Of a stretch of 64,000 nucleotides of DNA, positions 24,733 to 37,399 are shown piece after piece (the first letter of the stretch is position 1; each line of letters begins with the position of its first letter). Under the pieces are notes generated by a model. It was not told the origin of the DNA. It searched no databases and saw only the letters and a program-made list of their open reading frames with translations. The DNA comes from Candolleomyces eurysporus (taxonomy: Eukaryota > Basidiomycota > Agaricomycetes > Agaricales > Psathyrellaceae): the NCBI GenBank assembly GCA_027579435.1, contig JANBPK010000783.1:42956-106955 (forward strand), given 5' to 3'. A program made the translations under genes and the position numbers.

Positions 24733-25309
24733 ATGAATGTGTTCGTCTGGGAGAGGTTCCTTTGGGCGTGTACCAGTGAGTCCTATTTCTCCTCGCTCCT
24801 GGTTCCCTTTTCGCGCGATGAATCTGACGCTATGATGTTGAAGGGGGCTGCGATATTCAATCCTCATACCCGGAAAGNCTATCTCAAAATTTTGATCAAT
24901 TTTCCGATCGGCTCACATACGTCAAATGGCGCACACTCCGAGGTTGTTCCTACAGCAGCTGCTGTTGTTTGGTGGACGTCGTTGACCATCGCACGCAAGG
25001 AGAATGAGCACCTCTGGGAAATCTTCCAGACGGTTCACTACTCAGTACGTAGAGTCCTAGGTCTTTTCCAAATCTTGAACTGAAACTTAGTTTTCTCTTA
25101 TCTTTCATATTTAGTGCCTTTGGTCTCGTTGCAAGCCATCGTGTAGAATTTGGAGCCGTTCCATTCTGCGCCATTTGGGATCAGCTGCTTGGATTGCGCC
25201 TGGAGTGTTGTGGCGGGGTCGTATTAGTTCTGATCGCCAGCACTTCCAGTTTTGGGAATTGCTCCGCAAAACAATGAAGGACGTTGAGAAGAAGAATTCG
25301 AAGTCCTAG
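24733..25309 (+). CDS. Small hypothetical protein, two exons
   Basis: Exons 24733–25044 and 25115–25309 are joined by a phase-0 intron with a strong donor (GTACGT) and acceptor (ATTTAG). This gives 168 residues starting MNVFVWERFLWACTSE and ending in a Lys-rich tail (KDVEKKNSKS). It contains the text NPHTRK and an N at 24879. No domain is recognised. Support is the long open second exon (65 codons) lining up with good splice sites. It could be a fragment of a longer gene, since both ends were chosen only by frame. Confidence 0.35.
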
Positions 25310-26099
25310 ACTCATCCATGATAATAAAATTTTGATTTCTTCATTCTTTCCATTCGAGGTGCAGGTAGCAGGTTCGTGGCTACCATCGGTATCGTTTGTC
25401 TATACATGCATATACCTGTGGCAAGTGGCCGATGCTGCGCACGGCAAGGGCCGAGGCATTTTGCATGGCTCTTGTAGATGCCCTCCCCTTGTCTAGCCCT
25501 CCATATTACCTTCTACTTGCGTCATTCATTCTCCCATTCCACCTAAACATCCCCCAGTCAAAGCCAAAAACACCTGTGGGCCTATGCTTGGAGTTCCCGG
25601 CACTGTTGCGATAACAAAGAGGAAATATGCAAATTATCCGTGCTTATTTCCTGCTTGGTGTAGGCCCTGCGCAGTGCGATCTAAAGCTCGAGCTCAGGCG
25701 TGCATCGTAAAGTCTATGTGCTTTGTATTTCATCTGTTGGAGACAATGCCACCAAAGGCACAATAAAAATGGGATCAGTGACGCACCTCCATGACTGTGC
25801 AGTGTGTGAGGGTCAAAGCCAATTAAATATATCACCCCGAGTTGGCGGTCAACTCTACAAAGTGAGAGCCGCCAAGGAATAAACAGCTGTAAACTGATCA
25901 AGGACATATCTTTATAGATACTAGGGGATACATCACTCCAACCCTATGACTGCCACATCCTTTGGGTAGCACCAGACTCTATCGTCGACGGAATCGAGAC
26001 ACTCTTTCCTCACCGAGATCTACTCCGCACTCGCACGTTTAACGGTCGGAGCATGAGACTTGAACCGAAATCGGCGAAGGATAAATTCAAGCCGATCTA
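25310..26099. other. No recognisable gene
   Basis: Only shadow-length frames; no motif, repeat or RNA gene seen. Confidence 0.45.
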
Positions 26100-27010
26100 G
26101 ATCTCATCCTCCCAGAAGATTGTCTTTAAGGTGCCATTCGTCATCGAACTGAGCACCGTCAAGCCAACCGCTACCAACTTTCTACAACGTATATCAACCT
26201 GAATCCCCGAAGAGAAGTCGATTTGGTTCGGTTCGGAGCCTTTATGTCTCGAACGACCGTTTGAATTCGAGTGAAGTATAACCGTCCACCAACTGGACAC
26301 ATCGAATCCCAATCTCCATCAAGTAAGCAAGCTACCTCTGTGCATCGGGACTTCACGAGCCCCAACAAAAGGAATCCTCGCAGCCTCGTCCAGCCTCCCC
26401 GTTCCCAAACAGCCACCTCAAGCTATCCCTTCACCTCTCCCTTCCAACTCTCAAGTACTCGTCTGAATCGTCCGAGTCGTCTTCTCTATCCTTCCCGCCA
26501 GGTGCGCCATTGCCGTTGGAACTGAGACCAGCCCTTTCTCCGAGTGTTGTCTATGTAGTTCTACGCTGAGTCCTCCCTTAGCACCGGGTATCAAAGCAGG
26601 ATGAATGTGGGAGGAAGGGGAGGATGAGTGAGAGAGGGACGCGGAAGGGTTGACGAACCACCTCCTCGGTAGTAACCCTGCCACAGTTTCCAACCTCGCT
26701 TTTTCGTGGTCGGGTTGTAGCTCTTTGAGCGCTCCGGTTAGTTAATCTTTTAGTGATATGTTGGTCGTTGTAAACGCCGTCCTCAAGGGTTCATGGTAGC
26801 GTTTGATTCGTTCGTCGTGAATTTCGTCCGTGTCCGAGAAGTTGCCCTAGCTTTCGGATTCAAGTCGCACCGATTTATCTCATTCCCCCCCTCATTGTCC
26901 TTGTCTCCGAATGATGAGATAGCGATCAATTGCGCCAACACTCGACTGTGCAGTCTCCTACCCGTACGCTCGACCGAACTATGCCTCGACAAACTCCCGT
27001 GTCTTGGTGT
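26100..27010 (-). pseudogene. 3' fragment of the EH-like gene (copy d)
   Basis: Collinear nucleotide similarity to 41280–41960, the C-terminal end of the large last exon of the 41306–44011 gene. Shared blocks include the GCAGCCTCGTCCA region at both 3' ends, the CCTCCTCGGTAGTA-like segment (26660–26690 against 41595–41615) and the segment giving TELCLDKLPC on the opposite strand. Stops and indels in all frames show it is not translated as a whole. Confidence 0.6.
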
Positions 27011-28384
27011 AGGCCGTCAATTCCTCGTTAGTACGTAGTGGAATCGTGCACTTCATACCATACTCTATTGTTTTTTATCTGTTGAAAGAAGAGTCTGGTT
27101 GTCGAGGTCCGACTGGAAGGCTGTGTGAGGAAGCAGCAGGAAATGGTGGTCAACACCTCGTTTAATCTCTAATCTCGTGCTTTCGAACAGGAGCTTATAT
27201 TGGCTTGAGGATGCATAATAGCACGATGGGTTCTCTTGGCTAACCTTTACTCCTTGTAGTCTATGATTCGGATTGTTCTCATGTTATGACCCTCTAGCAC
27301 TCGCATTATAGATCAAATGCTGGTCTCAAGGCATGAATTTGCCTCAGTCGTAGGTAGCGCCGACAAGATGCTGATCTATTCTGGGTCGGACAATGCATGC
27401 TGTGTAAGTACTAGGATGCCATCAACGACATTTGGAACGCTCAAGTACAAGGCTTCGTCACCGACATGATGAACAACTGCTCGTAGAGGATTTGGATTGT
27501 GGAAGCCTCTTTCTTTCGGTCCAAGAGAACCCTCGGCGGTATTTATCTAACTTATAAGTGTAGACTTGACCTCAGTGCGGAACAGAAGTTTTCGGTTCTC
27601 AAGGGAGTCGCTCGCCTTGGATGAGCGATAATCCTACCCTCACGCAGCAACTTGTGGTTCCAAGCAACATTAGCGCCCATTATCCAGCCGAGAGAANTTC
27701 AGTTCACATTACAGTTGGTCGCCCACGGAATCGAAAGATTAGACCCATCCGTTATGATGCTGACTTACAGTGTGCACTTCGTGCTCTAGGGACGCGACTC
27801 CGTGGAGCCAGTGACAATGTCGCCTACAAAGATTCGGGACACCGCAGCGAACTTGCTTAGGCGCTCCCAACGCTCTGAGGGTCTGGGGATCGCCTTGTGC
27901 GCGCGAACGGTAGGTTGTAAGTTCATCTTAAACCTCACTTTGACTTTCGTAGATGCCCTCGATTAGGGTTAGGCTGCGCAGGAACGGTTCAAGCCGTTAG
28001 GCATACTTATATCAACGTTGTGGATGAGAAGAAAAGCCTATTCGAAGGAAGCGGTGGTCGCTATGTACATGATATCGAAATGTATGCTATCAAGAAGTGN
28101 GAAATTTAAGTACATTGCAAGAAATTTCAAAGTTTAGTGGGGAGTGGTGCAAACGACGAACGATTATGGTGTCTTGTGAACGCATGTTGACTTCCAAACC
28201 TCAAACGAAGGGGGCTCAGGAACTCGCAGANCACCGAAGGCTTCTGTGCCCAAGAAATGATAGATGGTGTTTGCTGAAGACGACAGTTGGAATGATCCAC
28301 NNNTCTGAGGTAAAGAAGTAGATTAAATGAGTCAGNAGTCGTGGTGGTGTAAAGAATTGTGGAATCACCATGGACGACGTCTTA
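27011..28384. other. No recognisable gene
   Basis: Short frames such as 27621–27860 lack motifs. Several N bases occur (27697, 28100, 28231, 28301–28303, 28336). An 11-nt TTAGGGTTAGG match to the telomere repeat lies near 27965 but is too short to mean much. Confidence 0.4.
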
Positions 28385-29629
28385 TCAGACTTTGGTCAAC
28401 TCTTTTATCAACCCAGCCCAAAAATCGCGGTCTACGCAAGGACAGCTGACCAGCTCAAGGTCCTGTCCATCCCAGTGAGCTATCATCTTTGGGAGTACTC
28501 CGTGGAAGTCGGTAGCGATGTCCACAAAAACCAACTTTGAGCAATTCGAGATGTGTATGGGAGATGGGGAGGTGAAGTAACAGTGAATGAGGGTGAGCGT
28601 TCGAGGATGGATGATTCGCTTGAGAACGAATTCGATCGAGTCCTGTTTGGTGCGCTTGATGATGAGGCGAGGTATGTAAGTTGGGGCGAGAGATCTCACA
28701 CCCTGGGAAGACCCTGACGGTGGTGACGACGGTAGCGCGCCGTTGAAGGTAGCTGCTTGAACTGTCCATGGTTGACCATCATTCATAGGTTCGAAGGTGT
28801 CCAAAGCCAACGTTTCGAGGCGTGGAAAGGACGGTAAGATGTCGAGGAAGAAGTGGTGAATCAGTTCGTCAGAATANCCGTCGACACGGAAGGTAAGGTG
28901 GTTAACGCCAAACGTCTCTAGCATCGGCATACTAGAGAACACGTCCCCGGATCCACTTCGGGAGATGGAAGATTTAAGCATNGTTAACAGGTTCCTCCCA
29001 TCGATGTAAACCGTCGTCAACGNTGCATTGACCCAAACTNGNTCATGGATTGAAGGTGGGACGAAGCCGGGCGAAGAAAGCTGGAGGATGGAGTCATCTG
29101 CGTTGCATCTCAACACCAGATTCCTCAGCCTCGGTTGATTAGTATCGCCGGAGCNGAGAAGGAGTGACTGAAAGTCGGGGAGAGACGAAGCTTGGTTTGT
29201 CTCTATCACCAGCGCGTCGATCCTCTCCAAGTGCCCCTCCAAAGCGCTCAACAGAATTTCTACAGACCTCTGTTCATTAAGGTCGAGGGTATGCGGAATC
29301 TTCTCCTTCCTGATAAGGTAGACGCAGATTGTAAGGGTCGCAGAGCGGGTGAGGTAGATGTTGAGAGGAGAGCTCAAGATAGTTTCGAGGGTGTGCGGTG
29401 TATCGACGTGCATTGTTATGTGCTGCCACATCGAAGGAGTACGGCATAATATCTCATGCCAGAGTCGACAGACGCGACCGATGTAGTAAAGATGAAGGTG
29501 CACCCGCTCTACGGGACCGGAGAGATACACTTGGGGGTCGACATCGATGTTTGGAGTGACGGCGTATTGGAGAATGATAGTGATGATTTCGGTCGCAAGT
29601 TTTCGGATGGGGCAGCTGCTTCTGGCCAT
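28385..29629 (-). CDS. F-box-like protein
   Basis: A single open frame of 414 codons. The first 70 residues have the layout of an Agaricomycete F-box domain: IRKLATEIITIILQYAV, a 30-residue spacer, then VCRLWHEILCRTPSMWQHI. The rest is leucine-rich, with repeated short blocks (LRNLVLRCN, LETFGVNHL, LETLALDTF, PRTLTLIHC) typical of the degenerate LRR tail of these proteins. F-box proteins bind Skp1 and bring substrates to SCF ubiquitin ligases. Several N bases (for example 28877, 28982, 29023, 29040, 29042, 29155) make single residues uncertain without breaking the frame. The start is the first Met, just before the F-box. Confidence 0.75.
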   Translation of the reverse strand: MARSSCPIRKLATEIITIILQYAVTPNIDVDPQVYLSGPVERVHLHLYYIGRVCRLWHEILCRTPSMWQHITMHVDTPHTLETILSSPLNIYLTRSATLTICVYLIRKEKIPHTLDLNEQRSVEILLSALEGHLERIDALVIETNQASSLPDFQSLLLXSGDTNQPRLRNLVLRCNADDSILQLSSPGFVPPSIHXXVWVNAXLTTVYIDGRNLLXMLKSSISRSGSGDVFSSMPMLETFGVNHLTFRVDXYSDELIHHFFLDILPSFPRLETLALDTFEPMNDGQPWTVQAATFNGALPSSPPSGSSQGVRSLAPTYIPRLIIKRTKQDSIEFVLKRIIHPRTLTLIHCYFTSPSPIHISNCSKLVFVDIATDFHGVLPKMIAHWDGQDLELVSCPCVDRDFWAGLIKELTKV

Positions 29630-32600
29630 GGATACAGTCGGCGATGTTGAAATCGAGAGGTAGCCGACGAGACGTGATACGGAAAAACTTGCTCTGAATG
29701 TTCGAGCAACCGTCTGGTGCGGGAATCCCGTTAGAGATGTCGAAAGAGAGGCTTCGAGGGCAGTAGCTTAGATTAAGAGTAAAAGAGATGGCTAGAGATC
29801 ACGNAAAAAAGGCTCGAGGTCTGGGCAGAACCGAACTGGGATACCGTAGAGAAACAGGATTAGTGCGAGGTTCCGAAAGGAGAGGAACTGCATAGAGCTT
29901 CATGGTCAGTTTTTCAGCTCAGCACCGTCCACTGGACGTCTACACCCGCTTTAAAATAAGGTTTAGGGTACTCTCGAGCCTTCAGGTGACCGTTTGTGCA
30001 NGGGATGACAGAAATTTTCAATTGCTCTGCACCATGAGGCGCCGTCTGGGGGTGAAGATCGGTGCTGGAACTCGATTAGGCCATCTTCCACTCTCATTGT
30101 CGATTCAATTTCCTGAGAGGGCACTCCCCGGAGTACCGCGGCGGTCGATGAAAAACGTAAGACTCTGAGTCAATCCAGCCGATGCTCGAATCCGAAAGGC
30201 ATCGTTCAACGGAATCTTCAGCGCTTAGTGGAAACACGGGAAGCAATGATATCAAATTCATCTTTTTGAGGAGCCTGTCAGTGCCGCAATGGGCTCACTA
30301 TCTTTGAGATACAGATACGAGAGGTCGAGATATCGATTGCGAAATGGAATTCCCGCATTCCACCCAGGCCAGCCCTCCGGTTTGTACTAACGTGGCCAAT
30401 ATGCCAACCTTAGCCATCTCTTCACATACCCACCCGCATTCGGATGTACATAGTCGGCGAGATCCGGATTTCGTGATACTCGCCATCAGCGCCGACGAAA
30501 CTGTTGTGCGGAGCCAAGTGTCTGCTTGGCAAACGACTGTTGAATTGTACCGATCAACGTTGAATAGAGCAAATGAGAGAGGATGAGCCTGGCCACGGAG
30601 ACCGTTGGTTGCGTCGGGAGAGGCAGAGAAGACTTTGTCGATGAATCGTGCTGGGTGGGCCAAAGCGTTGGAGACGTCCCGACCGATTAGATTGGATCCT
30701 GCTGCCGTGAGGGTGACGACCTACACAAGACGCAAGGTGAGGAACATGAACAGTAGTGGCCGAAATAGGAGATACACAAGCATCAGCGTATCTGGAGGTC
30801 TGGGCAATCGTACCCCGTGTCGCGCATTATCGCTATCTTCAACATGATCATTCTTCAGCCCCGGTACTGCCATGAGCGATACCCCCNATCCGATTCCAAA
30901 GTTGATCCTCCAATTTCTTGCGACCAGGCTCGGCCGTTCCGTAGGTGATACTGTCGCTAAGGAGAACGGTGATGAGTCTGAGTGAGTATGGGATNTGTGA
31001 TGATAGNAGTAGCNCCTGTAGGATTACGGTGAGTTGGGGTCTGCTCCACCACNTTGAGGATGCCCCGTGTCGGCGACTGAGCTNATTAGCTGAATTTTCA
31101 ACGTAGCATATTCGAGTTTCATNCAGTCGTTCAGTCCCACAAACGACCACGAGACGGACTCGACTTGAATTTACGACGGACAAAGAGAGAGCGCCGGAAG
31201 AGAACACAGGCGCGGGTTACAGGAAGAAGCCACAAGGCCGGAGCGAAAGAACGAGAGACGCTCTAGGACTGGGTCGTAGTCTGAGAGAAAGTGTCGAGTC
31301 AGCTACTGGGCTTGTGGTTGGTATGACACGTCAGGAATAGGAGAGGGACGACTAGACTTACCGGAGGCGCGGAAGACTGTAATGACGTTAATGGCGTCGG
31401 GAGGCGGACAGAGGATGCAAGAGGCAATCATACCGTTGTAGTATANNCCCATCNAGCATTCTCGAAATAACGAGAATGACGTCCGTAGCGANTCTGATAT
31501 CTCTAATCGTCGCCCCAGGGGAAGGAATTAAAGGTCACTGNGCATCATCACCCAAGCAACGAAGCGGCAGNGACCAGCGTACGTGTCTCCAAGAGAAAGA
31601 AAGAGACGAAAAGAAAGACGCGTCATTGCTCGGCAATCGCCGTGCAGATCTACCTACCGGATTGGGAGACATGCCCTCGACCACGAGGGCCCNNNNNNCT
31701 CCAGCTCCCCGAGAAATTTGCCCCGGATCTCACGAGGTGCGGGANGACTTGGCATGGGGCAGGGATGATCGGCCTCACTTGCTTCTCGACCACCGGTGTT
31801 GGAGGCGGAGGGTGAGCTAGTTCGCCGAGGTGGTACAGTCTTCGTCGTTGAAGTGCTTTTTCTTCTNCTCCTCCAGTCTCTTCAGCTCGTGCGTTTGGTT
31901 GTTTTGTTCTGTATCATCTTCTCTTTATCCTGAGGCTACAGCACACCCGCATTGGGTCGGGATCATTTTCGTCCCATCAACCTTCCTTCTTTTCCACTTT
32001 TCGTTTTCCCCTTGGCCCATGTCCGGTGCACGTTTAACCCATCCATTTGCTCCTCAAAAATTTACATTGACCTCGTTTCTCGGAGCCTTTCGACTCGTGC
32101 CTTGAATCTTCCCCTTTTCTACATCATCATATATCGGGACACCACGTTCCTATTCACCCCAGAACTGTTCTGCCCCAGTGCCGGTTCCGCTAAATTTTAC
32201 TTGAGAAGGGTCGATCTAGTCCGTTTTGATAGGGGACTGTTGTTTTGGTCTCGGTCTCGAGGCTCGATTAGTTGGTGCGTCGGCAGAGCGATGGGCTCAT
32301 TTTCTCTTTTTTTGATATTACGTGCCATACGGTGTGGTGTACATATATATAGATTCGAGTCATCGAGTACGCGCTTGTTGGCCTCGCCTTCAATTTGACT
32401 CAACTTCATTCTCTCCGTGCCTTTCGCCGTTCGTAGTCTCTTTGGATCTTTTTTTCCAACTCTGTCCACGCGTGTACTGTCCGAGACGTCACGTTCCTAT
32501 CCTTATCATTTCCACCCCCAAACATTTGTGCCGTGAATCTCTTTGTGGGGTCTTTGCGCCTACCGATCGAGCAGCTCCCCTCGTGCTCAACTGGTAGGTA

Positions 32601-33999
32601 TAGATACGTCTGGACCTGAAGTTCTCCATGCCATCTTGGTGTCCCGAGCGGGTGTTATGGGTACGTGTAGGTGGATATACAAGCGCCCACTCGGTCAACG
32701 CGCCTGCTCGATGTTGAGAAGCGTCTCATCCGGTTGAAGTTTTCTCTTTGCCCAGTATTTTTAGATCCCGTTTTTGACTTGATTCAAACAGGCAACGTCA
32801 TGGTCTATGGTCTGTCTGCGTTCGGGTCGGTGCAGCATCTCGATCTCGAGAATTGTCCGCATGTTCATCTGTTGAGTGATGAAAGCGTCGGGGTATATAC
32901 TGTAGTGCGTCTCCGACCTTATTTACGCCGGCTGCTGTTATAGCTTTACCAATTCAGGACGTGCTGTTGACTAAAGACTTACCACATTGGTACCTATCCC
33001 TCCTAGCCAGTGATCCCGAATCGTTTGAGTGAGTGCAGTGCAAACAGCCGTGCCTCCGAGCAAAGGACCAATGCCGCGTGTCTCAGACTGTCCAGTAGCG
33101 TCACAGTTCTGTAAAACGAAGACGATCCCCTCGCGCGACGCATTCTGCGCAGAGGCTTAGTTATGGTTTCGCAACTTAGGCTGTTCCAAGGCAAAGCTCC
33201 GTCATAGATAGCAAGGTTTCTTCGAAACTTTAATCAGCGCCAGGACTGATGGGCTTGACTGTGACGTAACTTGGGCGAACCCCGTATTAATGATAGCACG
33301 AGTTTGGTCTTTCCTTCCTCGGGTCTACAGCTCTCTAGCCTGCCCTCAGCCTACAGATGCCCTCTCTTGCCCAGTTTTAGGTTGAGCTTCTCCCCTCGAC
33401 CAGTAACCTCTTTCTCATCCACTTTCATGGACAAAGCAACACATAAGTGACGCCACCAATCGCGACAGTCACCAGGGATTTGTTCCAACTCGCAACGGGC
33501 GATCCAGAGAAGGATGGAGGTAAACAATCCATTTATTATAAACCGTCGGAAACGAACGGACAGCTACGACAGATGACTCAACTCCTGACACTCGCAGCCA
33601 AACGTGAAAACCCGAACGCGAGGAAAACCGTTCGCAAGATCATTAATGCAAAGGGGGAAACAGGCTTATCGAATTCGTAAACGCAATTTTCGTCTATTTG
33701 GACACCCATCCTATTCCCCCAAATGTCAACACCGTTCGCGCAGGAATTTCTTGCTGCGACAACGATCCGTTCCTGTGCATACTTAACACCTTGTGGAGCT
33801 TGTTCATAGCGATCGACCTGCTGCGAGATTTGCCTTCAGACGATACAAGTGCATCTGGCCGCCAGGGATGTCCAGAGGGATGCATTCCCCATCGTTCTTG
33901 CCAAATGACAGCGTCTGGATCCATAAACTGCATCGAACGCTAAATATTGTCATCGGCAAAGTCTGCAGCGTAGGCGATTGTTGCCTCCCATCCCGGTCC
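29630..33999. other. Unresolved region with short open segments
   Basis: Open segments of 60–150 codons occur on both strands, none with a recognised domain. One candidate exon on the minus strand near 31366–31440 reads ...YYNGMIASCILCPPPD... and ends at a GTAAGT donor, but no continuous model could be built. The area is rich in N bases, including a six-base run at 31693–31698. Genes may be hidden here by sequence quality. Confidence 0.3.
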
Positions 34000-35240
34000 C
34001 TATCACGGTGTTTAGCCCAGTCCACAGTCGAGGTGAGGTTAACCGTCATTTGATGACTCACACGGCGACTGATTATATGCCTGCATCTCTTCGTTCATTT
34101 TCAATTCCTGGTATTGTAGTTGGTTTGATGGATAGGGATCCCCAAGTCGAGGTGGAAGCACCAAGGAAGGGCAACGATGAGAACTCGCGAACGCCACCTG
34201 CTCCAACGGACCAGCTGGCACCGCTGCGATAAACCATAGTGAATGAAATTTGTGTTGATGTAGTTGATGCGTGAATGGCCGAACTGGAGGTAGAGGTCGT
34301 GGTGAATGGAGAGAGGAAGCTGAACGGGGATGCTGAGANCGACACGAATGATGAGCAGTACTGCTGGTGTTGATGATGCTGAAGGATTGTCGGCGGCGGT
34401 GGGGGGAAGATGATTTCATGAGAGCAGATGAGGTCGGGCTTCGAGTTTTCGTATTCGATGGTGGTGGCTGATTAGTTGGAGTAGGATCCATCAACGATAT
34501 CGAAGAGAAAATTAGTCGTCGAACCCGGATTTTGATAACAAAGATCAAGAACTAGCGAGAAGCGAAACAAACATCACGCTGTAGATTTACAGGACGCCTG
34601 GCGGGGAGGTGGAGAAAAGAGGTATTGGTTGCTGGCGCCGATTCGCATGGAGATGAGGACGGGCCTTTCGACTGAGAGTCATTCTCTGATATCGCTGGAG
34701 ACTGTGGAGGCTGAGGATGAGCGTCTGTAAACATTGGGTGTGGTGCGCGTGGCTGCGGAGCCTGTTGTCTGAGCGAAGGGCGTCGAGGGGAAGGTTTTAT
34801 CGCTGTTAGGACTGTAAGTTGTTGTCAAGGAGAATTGCATACATTTACGCACCTTGATAAAATTCTGGTTCTTGTCAAATTCCTCAAAGTGTTGGATGTG
34901 TATTTGGTCGTAAGGCGGCGAAATATTGACCGACTGATAAGGTGTTTCTCCAAAACGAGAAAAGATCTATGCACGATTCATGGCGCCGACCGTGCCAGGG
35001 AATGAGCTCGCACATCTTGTCTCAATCTCCACATATTCATCGTCCGATTCTGATCCTCGTCCTTCAGTTTTCCGCAAAGTCTCTCAAGCTCCTATTTTTT
35101 GAATCTTACTTATCATCGTTCATAGCTAATACATGGAGGGCATCGAGAGCGCGTTGAGCTTCGTGGTCATGGTTAAGAACAACCTTGATGATATCATATG
35201 ACGTAAAACTGATCACGACATTCAGACACGCTGCAGGTCG
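34000..35240 (-). pseudogene. Broken copy of the EH-like gene (copy e)
   Basis: On the minus strand an open segment at 34039–34548 encodes a Ser/Pro-rich stretch with LPPVRPFTHQLHQHKFHS and PLEQVAFASS. This matches LPPIRPFVYQQHRRQAPS and SLEQVALASP in the 41306–44011 gene. The 34552–34734 stretch and the flank near 35130–35240 (ATATGACGTAAAAC) match the middle and 5' flank of that gene in order. The exons are out of frame with each other, so this is a relic. It lies just downstream (3' side on the minus strand) of DUF6533 copy C. Confidence 0.6.
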
Positions 35241-35601
35241 AGCCACACACCCATGTCGATTTCGATCCCATTCAATTCTAAATCGCTGCTGGTGCTTCAT
35301 AGTTCCATAGCCCAANTTTTTTTTCGCTTTTTGAGATACAAAGGACCCTCGATATACTGCTGTCATGCTTCTGCGGAATGAAAGCCACGAATCGATGGAA
35401 TGCGAACATGGGAGATATGGCGAACCACAATATATAGTTCGTATGGAAAAACACTACAAAGAGCTCAAACTCTCTCGAAACGTGTTTCGGCCGTTCCGAG
35501 GCAGGGATGTGGGCTAGCGATAGAGAAAGCACACATAGGCTGGTATCGCCGCAAAAATCATAACATTACGTCCATGTACTATATCGACCTCGTCGGGACG
35601 T

Positions 35602-37255
35602 CTAATTCGTCAACAAATCACGCATATCTAAGAAAGTGGCTTTCGAGTTCCCTCTGAGTACCGTCGTTCGTTCCGATCTGTGCTCTCGGAAGGACATAGT
35701 GCTATGGACGCTCGCGTCGTCTAGTCGATCTTCGAACCTGTGTCCGTTTTCTTGACGGTATGACTGTTCACGGAGATGAAGGATCATTCGGCTTGCTAAG
35801 ATTGAATGGAGAGTGCGTTGAGGTCTAATCGCAGGGGACTGTGAGCAATAGTTGATCAACTCAAGATACACCTGAACGGAGCACTTACATTGCAAACAAT
35901 GTGTTAGATGTCGGCTATGTGGGCTGCGCTTAGCACCGGAAGACGGGGTCATCAAAGTTAAGTGTCACATACTGGGAGCGAGAGCAGGAGCACGATGTTC
36001 ACAATCGAAGTTCCTGATTCCAGTGTTACCACGCAAGGCTATGGCTCAAAAGCGTTCTACTGACCTGCAAGAGCCGAGAAAAACACGATTCCGTCCCGGT
36101 AAAATGTAGTGACGAGGGGACTCCGCATCCGTCGATGCTTTTTAAGCCCGATATACACCATCGCTAGGAGGATAACTGTGGAATGCGGAACAGTCGGTGA
36201 GATCTTCGAGATCTCCCAAAAAAGGAAGCTCACTCGTCTCATTGACCATGAGGAGGCCAAAGATCATCATGGCGAGGTAACTCGCGCCCGAGATTGGTAG
36301 GCAAGCGACATGTTGGGGAAGCGGGGATGGTGCGTCTATCATGATCGCGTCATTGGCCTGGTGCTTTTTGAGGAGTTCGTTACTAACGTACAGACCACAG
36401 ACTTGTAAAAGAATCCCTCCACACAACAGGCAGTGATTTGAACGGCGATGAACTGGAGGGGGAGCCAGATACGGCAGATCCTGCTCTGGCCTGATAGAGC
36501 GTACAGCCGGAGGAAAATGACAGCTAGCAGCGTCGCCATCAAGGGCCTGGTGAGTCTTGACTTGGCTGCTTGGAGCGTCAATGTGACGTACCTTCAGCCA
36601 ATGCGAGTCCTACCAGTGCGGTAACTTGTGTGATTTGCATCAGTAGTTGTGATGGACCAGGGGCCTTCGAGGCACTTACGTCCAGAGACAATGAATGATA
36701 TCCGACACGTCTGAATCCCATGCCAATACGTCACGCTAATCGGTTTTTGCAATGATTAAATGCTGAGCACACCTCGATGTTCGCTCGCTCGAGATCTGAA
36801 GGACCGAGAAAACGGGCTTTAGATAAAACCGTACTCAACTCATTCTCGCAGTACAACTTACAAAGATAGTAGACGAACATATCGACTAGGAAATATCTGT
36901 TGAGGATGTACAAGACCTTGACAAGGTTCCATTTGGTGGGCCAGATCACTTCGATCTCGAACGGGAGTGTGTAGATCCAGTCGGCAACCTGCACAAAAGC
37001 GTCATGCGAAATCAATTGTAGACATCTGGGAACTACCTACAGCAGCTGTCAAAGCGACGTCTTGGAGGTCGTATTGTAGGTGAGCCGCCCGATGAGTAAG
37101 TACCGTTCACATAGCAGTATCTGAAGTATCGCCATCCTTACTTAGCGCGTGCTGAAACAACGTTAGAGTCCTCCGTCCTCGAGATGGGTGATGGCACTTA
37201 CCCTCGAGAGAATCTTTCCCCAAGCTGCCTCCTCCAGCAAAGCCGCCATGTCCAT
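35602..37255 (-). CDS. DUF6533-type multi-pass membrane protein, copy C
   Basis: Model from ATG at 37255 (MDMAALLEEAAWGKIL) to the stop at 35602. The family signature is very clear at 36850–36990: DWIYTLPFEIEVIWPTKW, then NLVKVLYILNRYFLVDMF. Further exons give ALMATLLAVIFLRLYALSGQ (~36480–36550) and the C-terminal PQRTLHSILASRMILHLRE (~35760–35830). The exon before the last reads PTSNTLFA after an ATAG acceptor and joins in frame. It is more diverged from copies A and B than they are from each other and has no oxoamine synthase neighbour. Exon limits in the first 200 nt are uncertain. Confidence 0.65.
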
Positions 37256-37399
37256 TGCTCCCTGAAGGATTCTTGAGATTGCCTCAGTGGGACTGTTAGG
37301 CGCTCGATGACAAGGTGAGAGGGTAGGTAAGGAAGGTGCGCAAGTAATCTGACCGCGCCTATATACTAAAAAGCCTCGTCAAGGGAAACAGATACAAAC

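Noticed and set aside
27960..27975. Interstitial telomere repeat (TTAGGGTTAGG)
   Set aside because: Only 11 nt long, not followed by more units. A match of this length can occur by chance.
31476..31820. 114-codon plus-strand frame
   Set aside because: It crosses several N bases, including a six-N gap, and shows no domain. The open frame depends on unknown bases.
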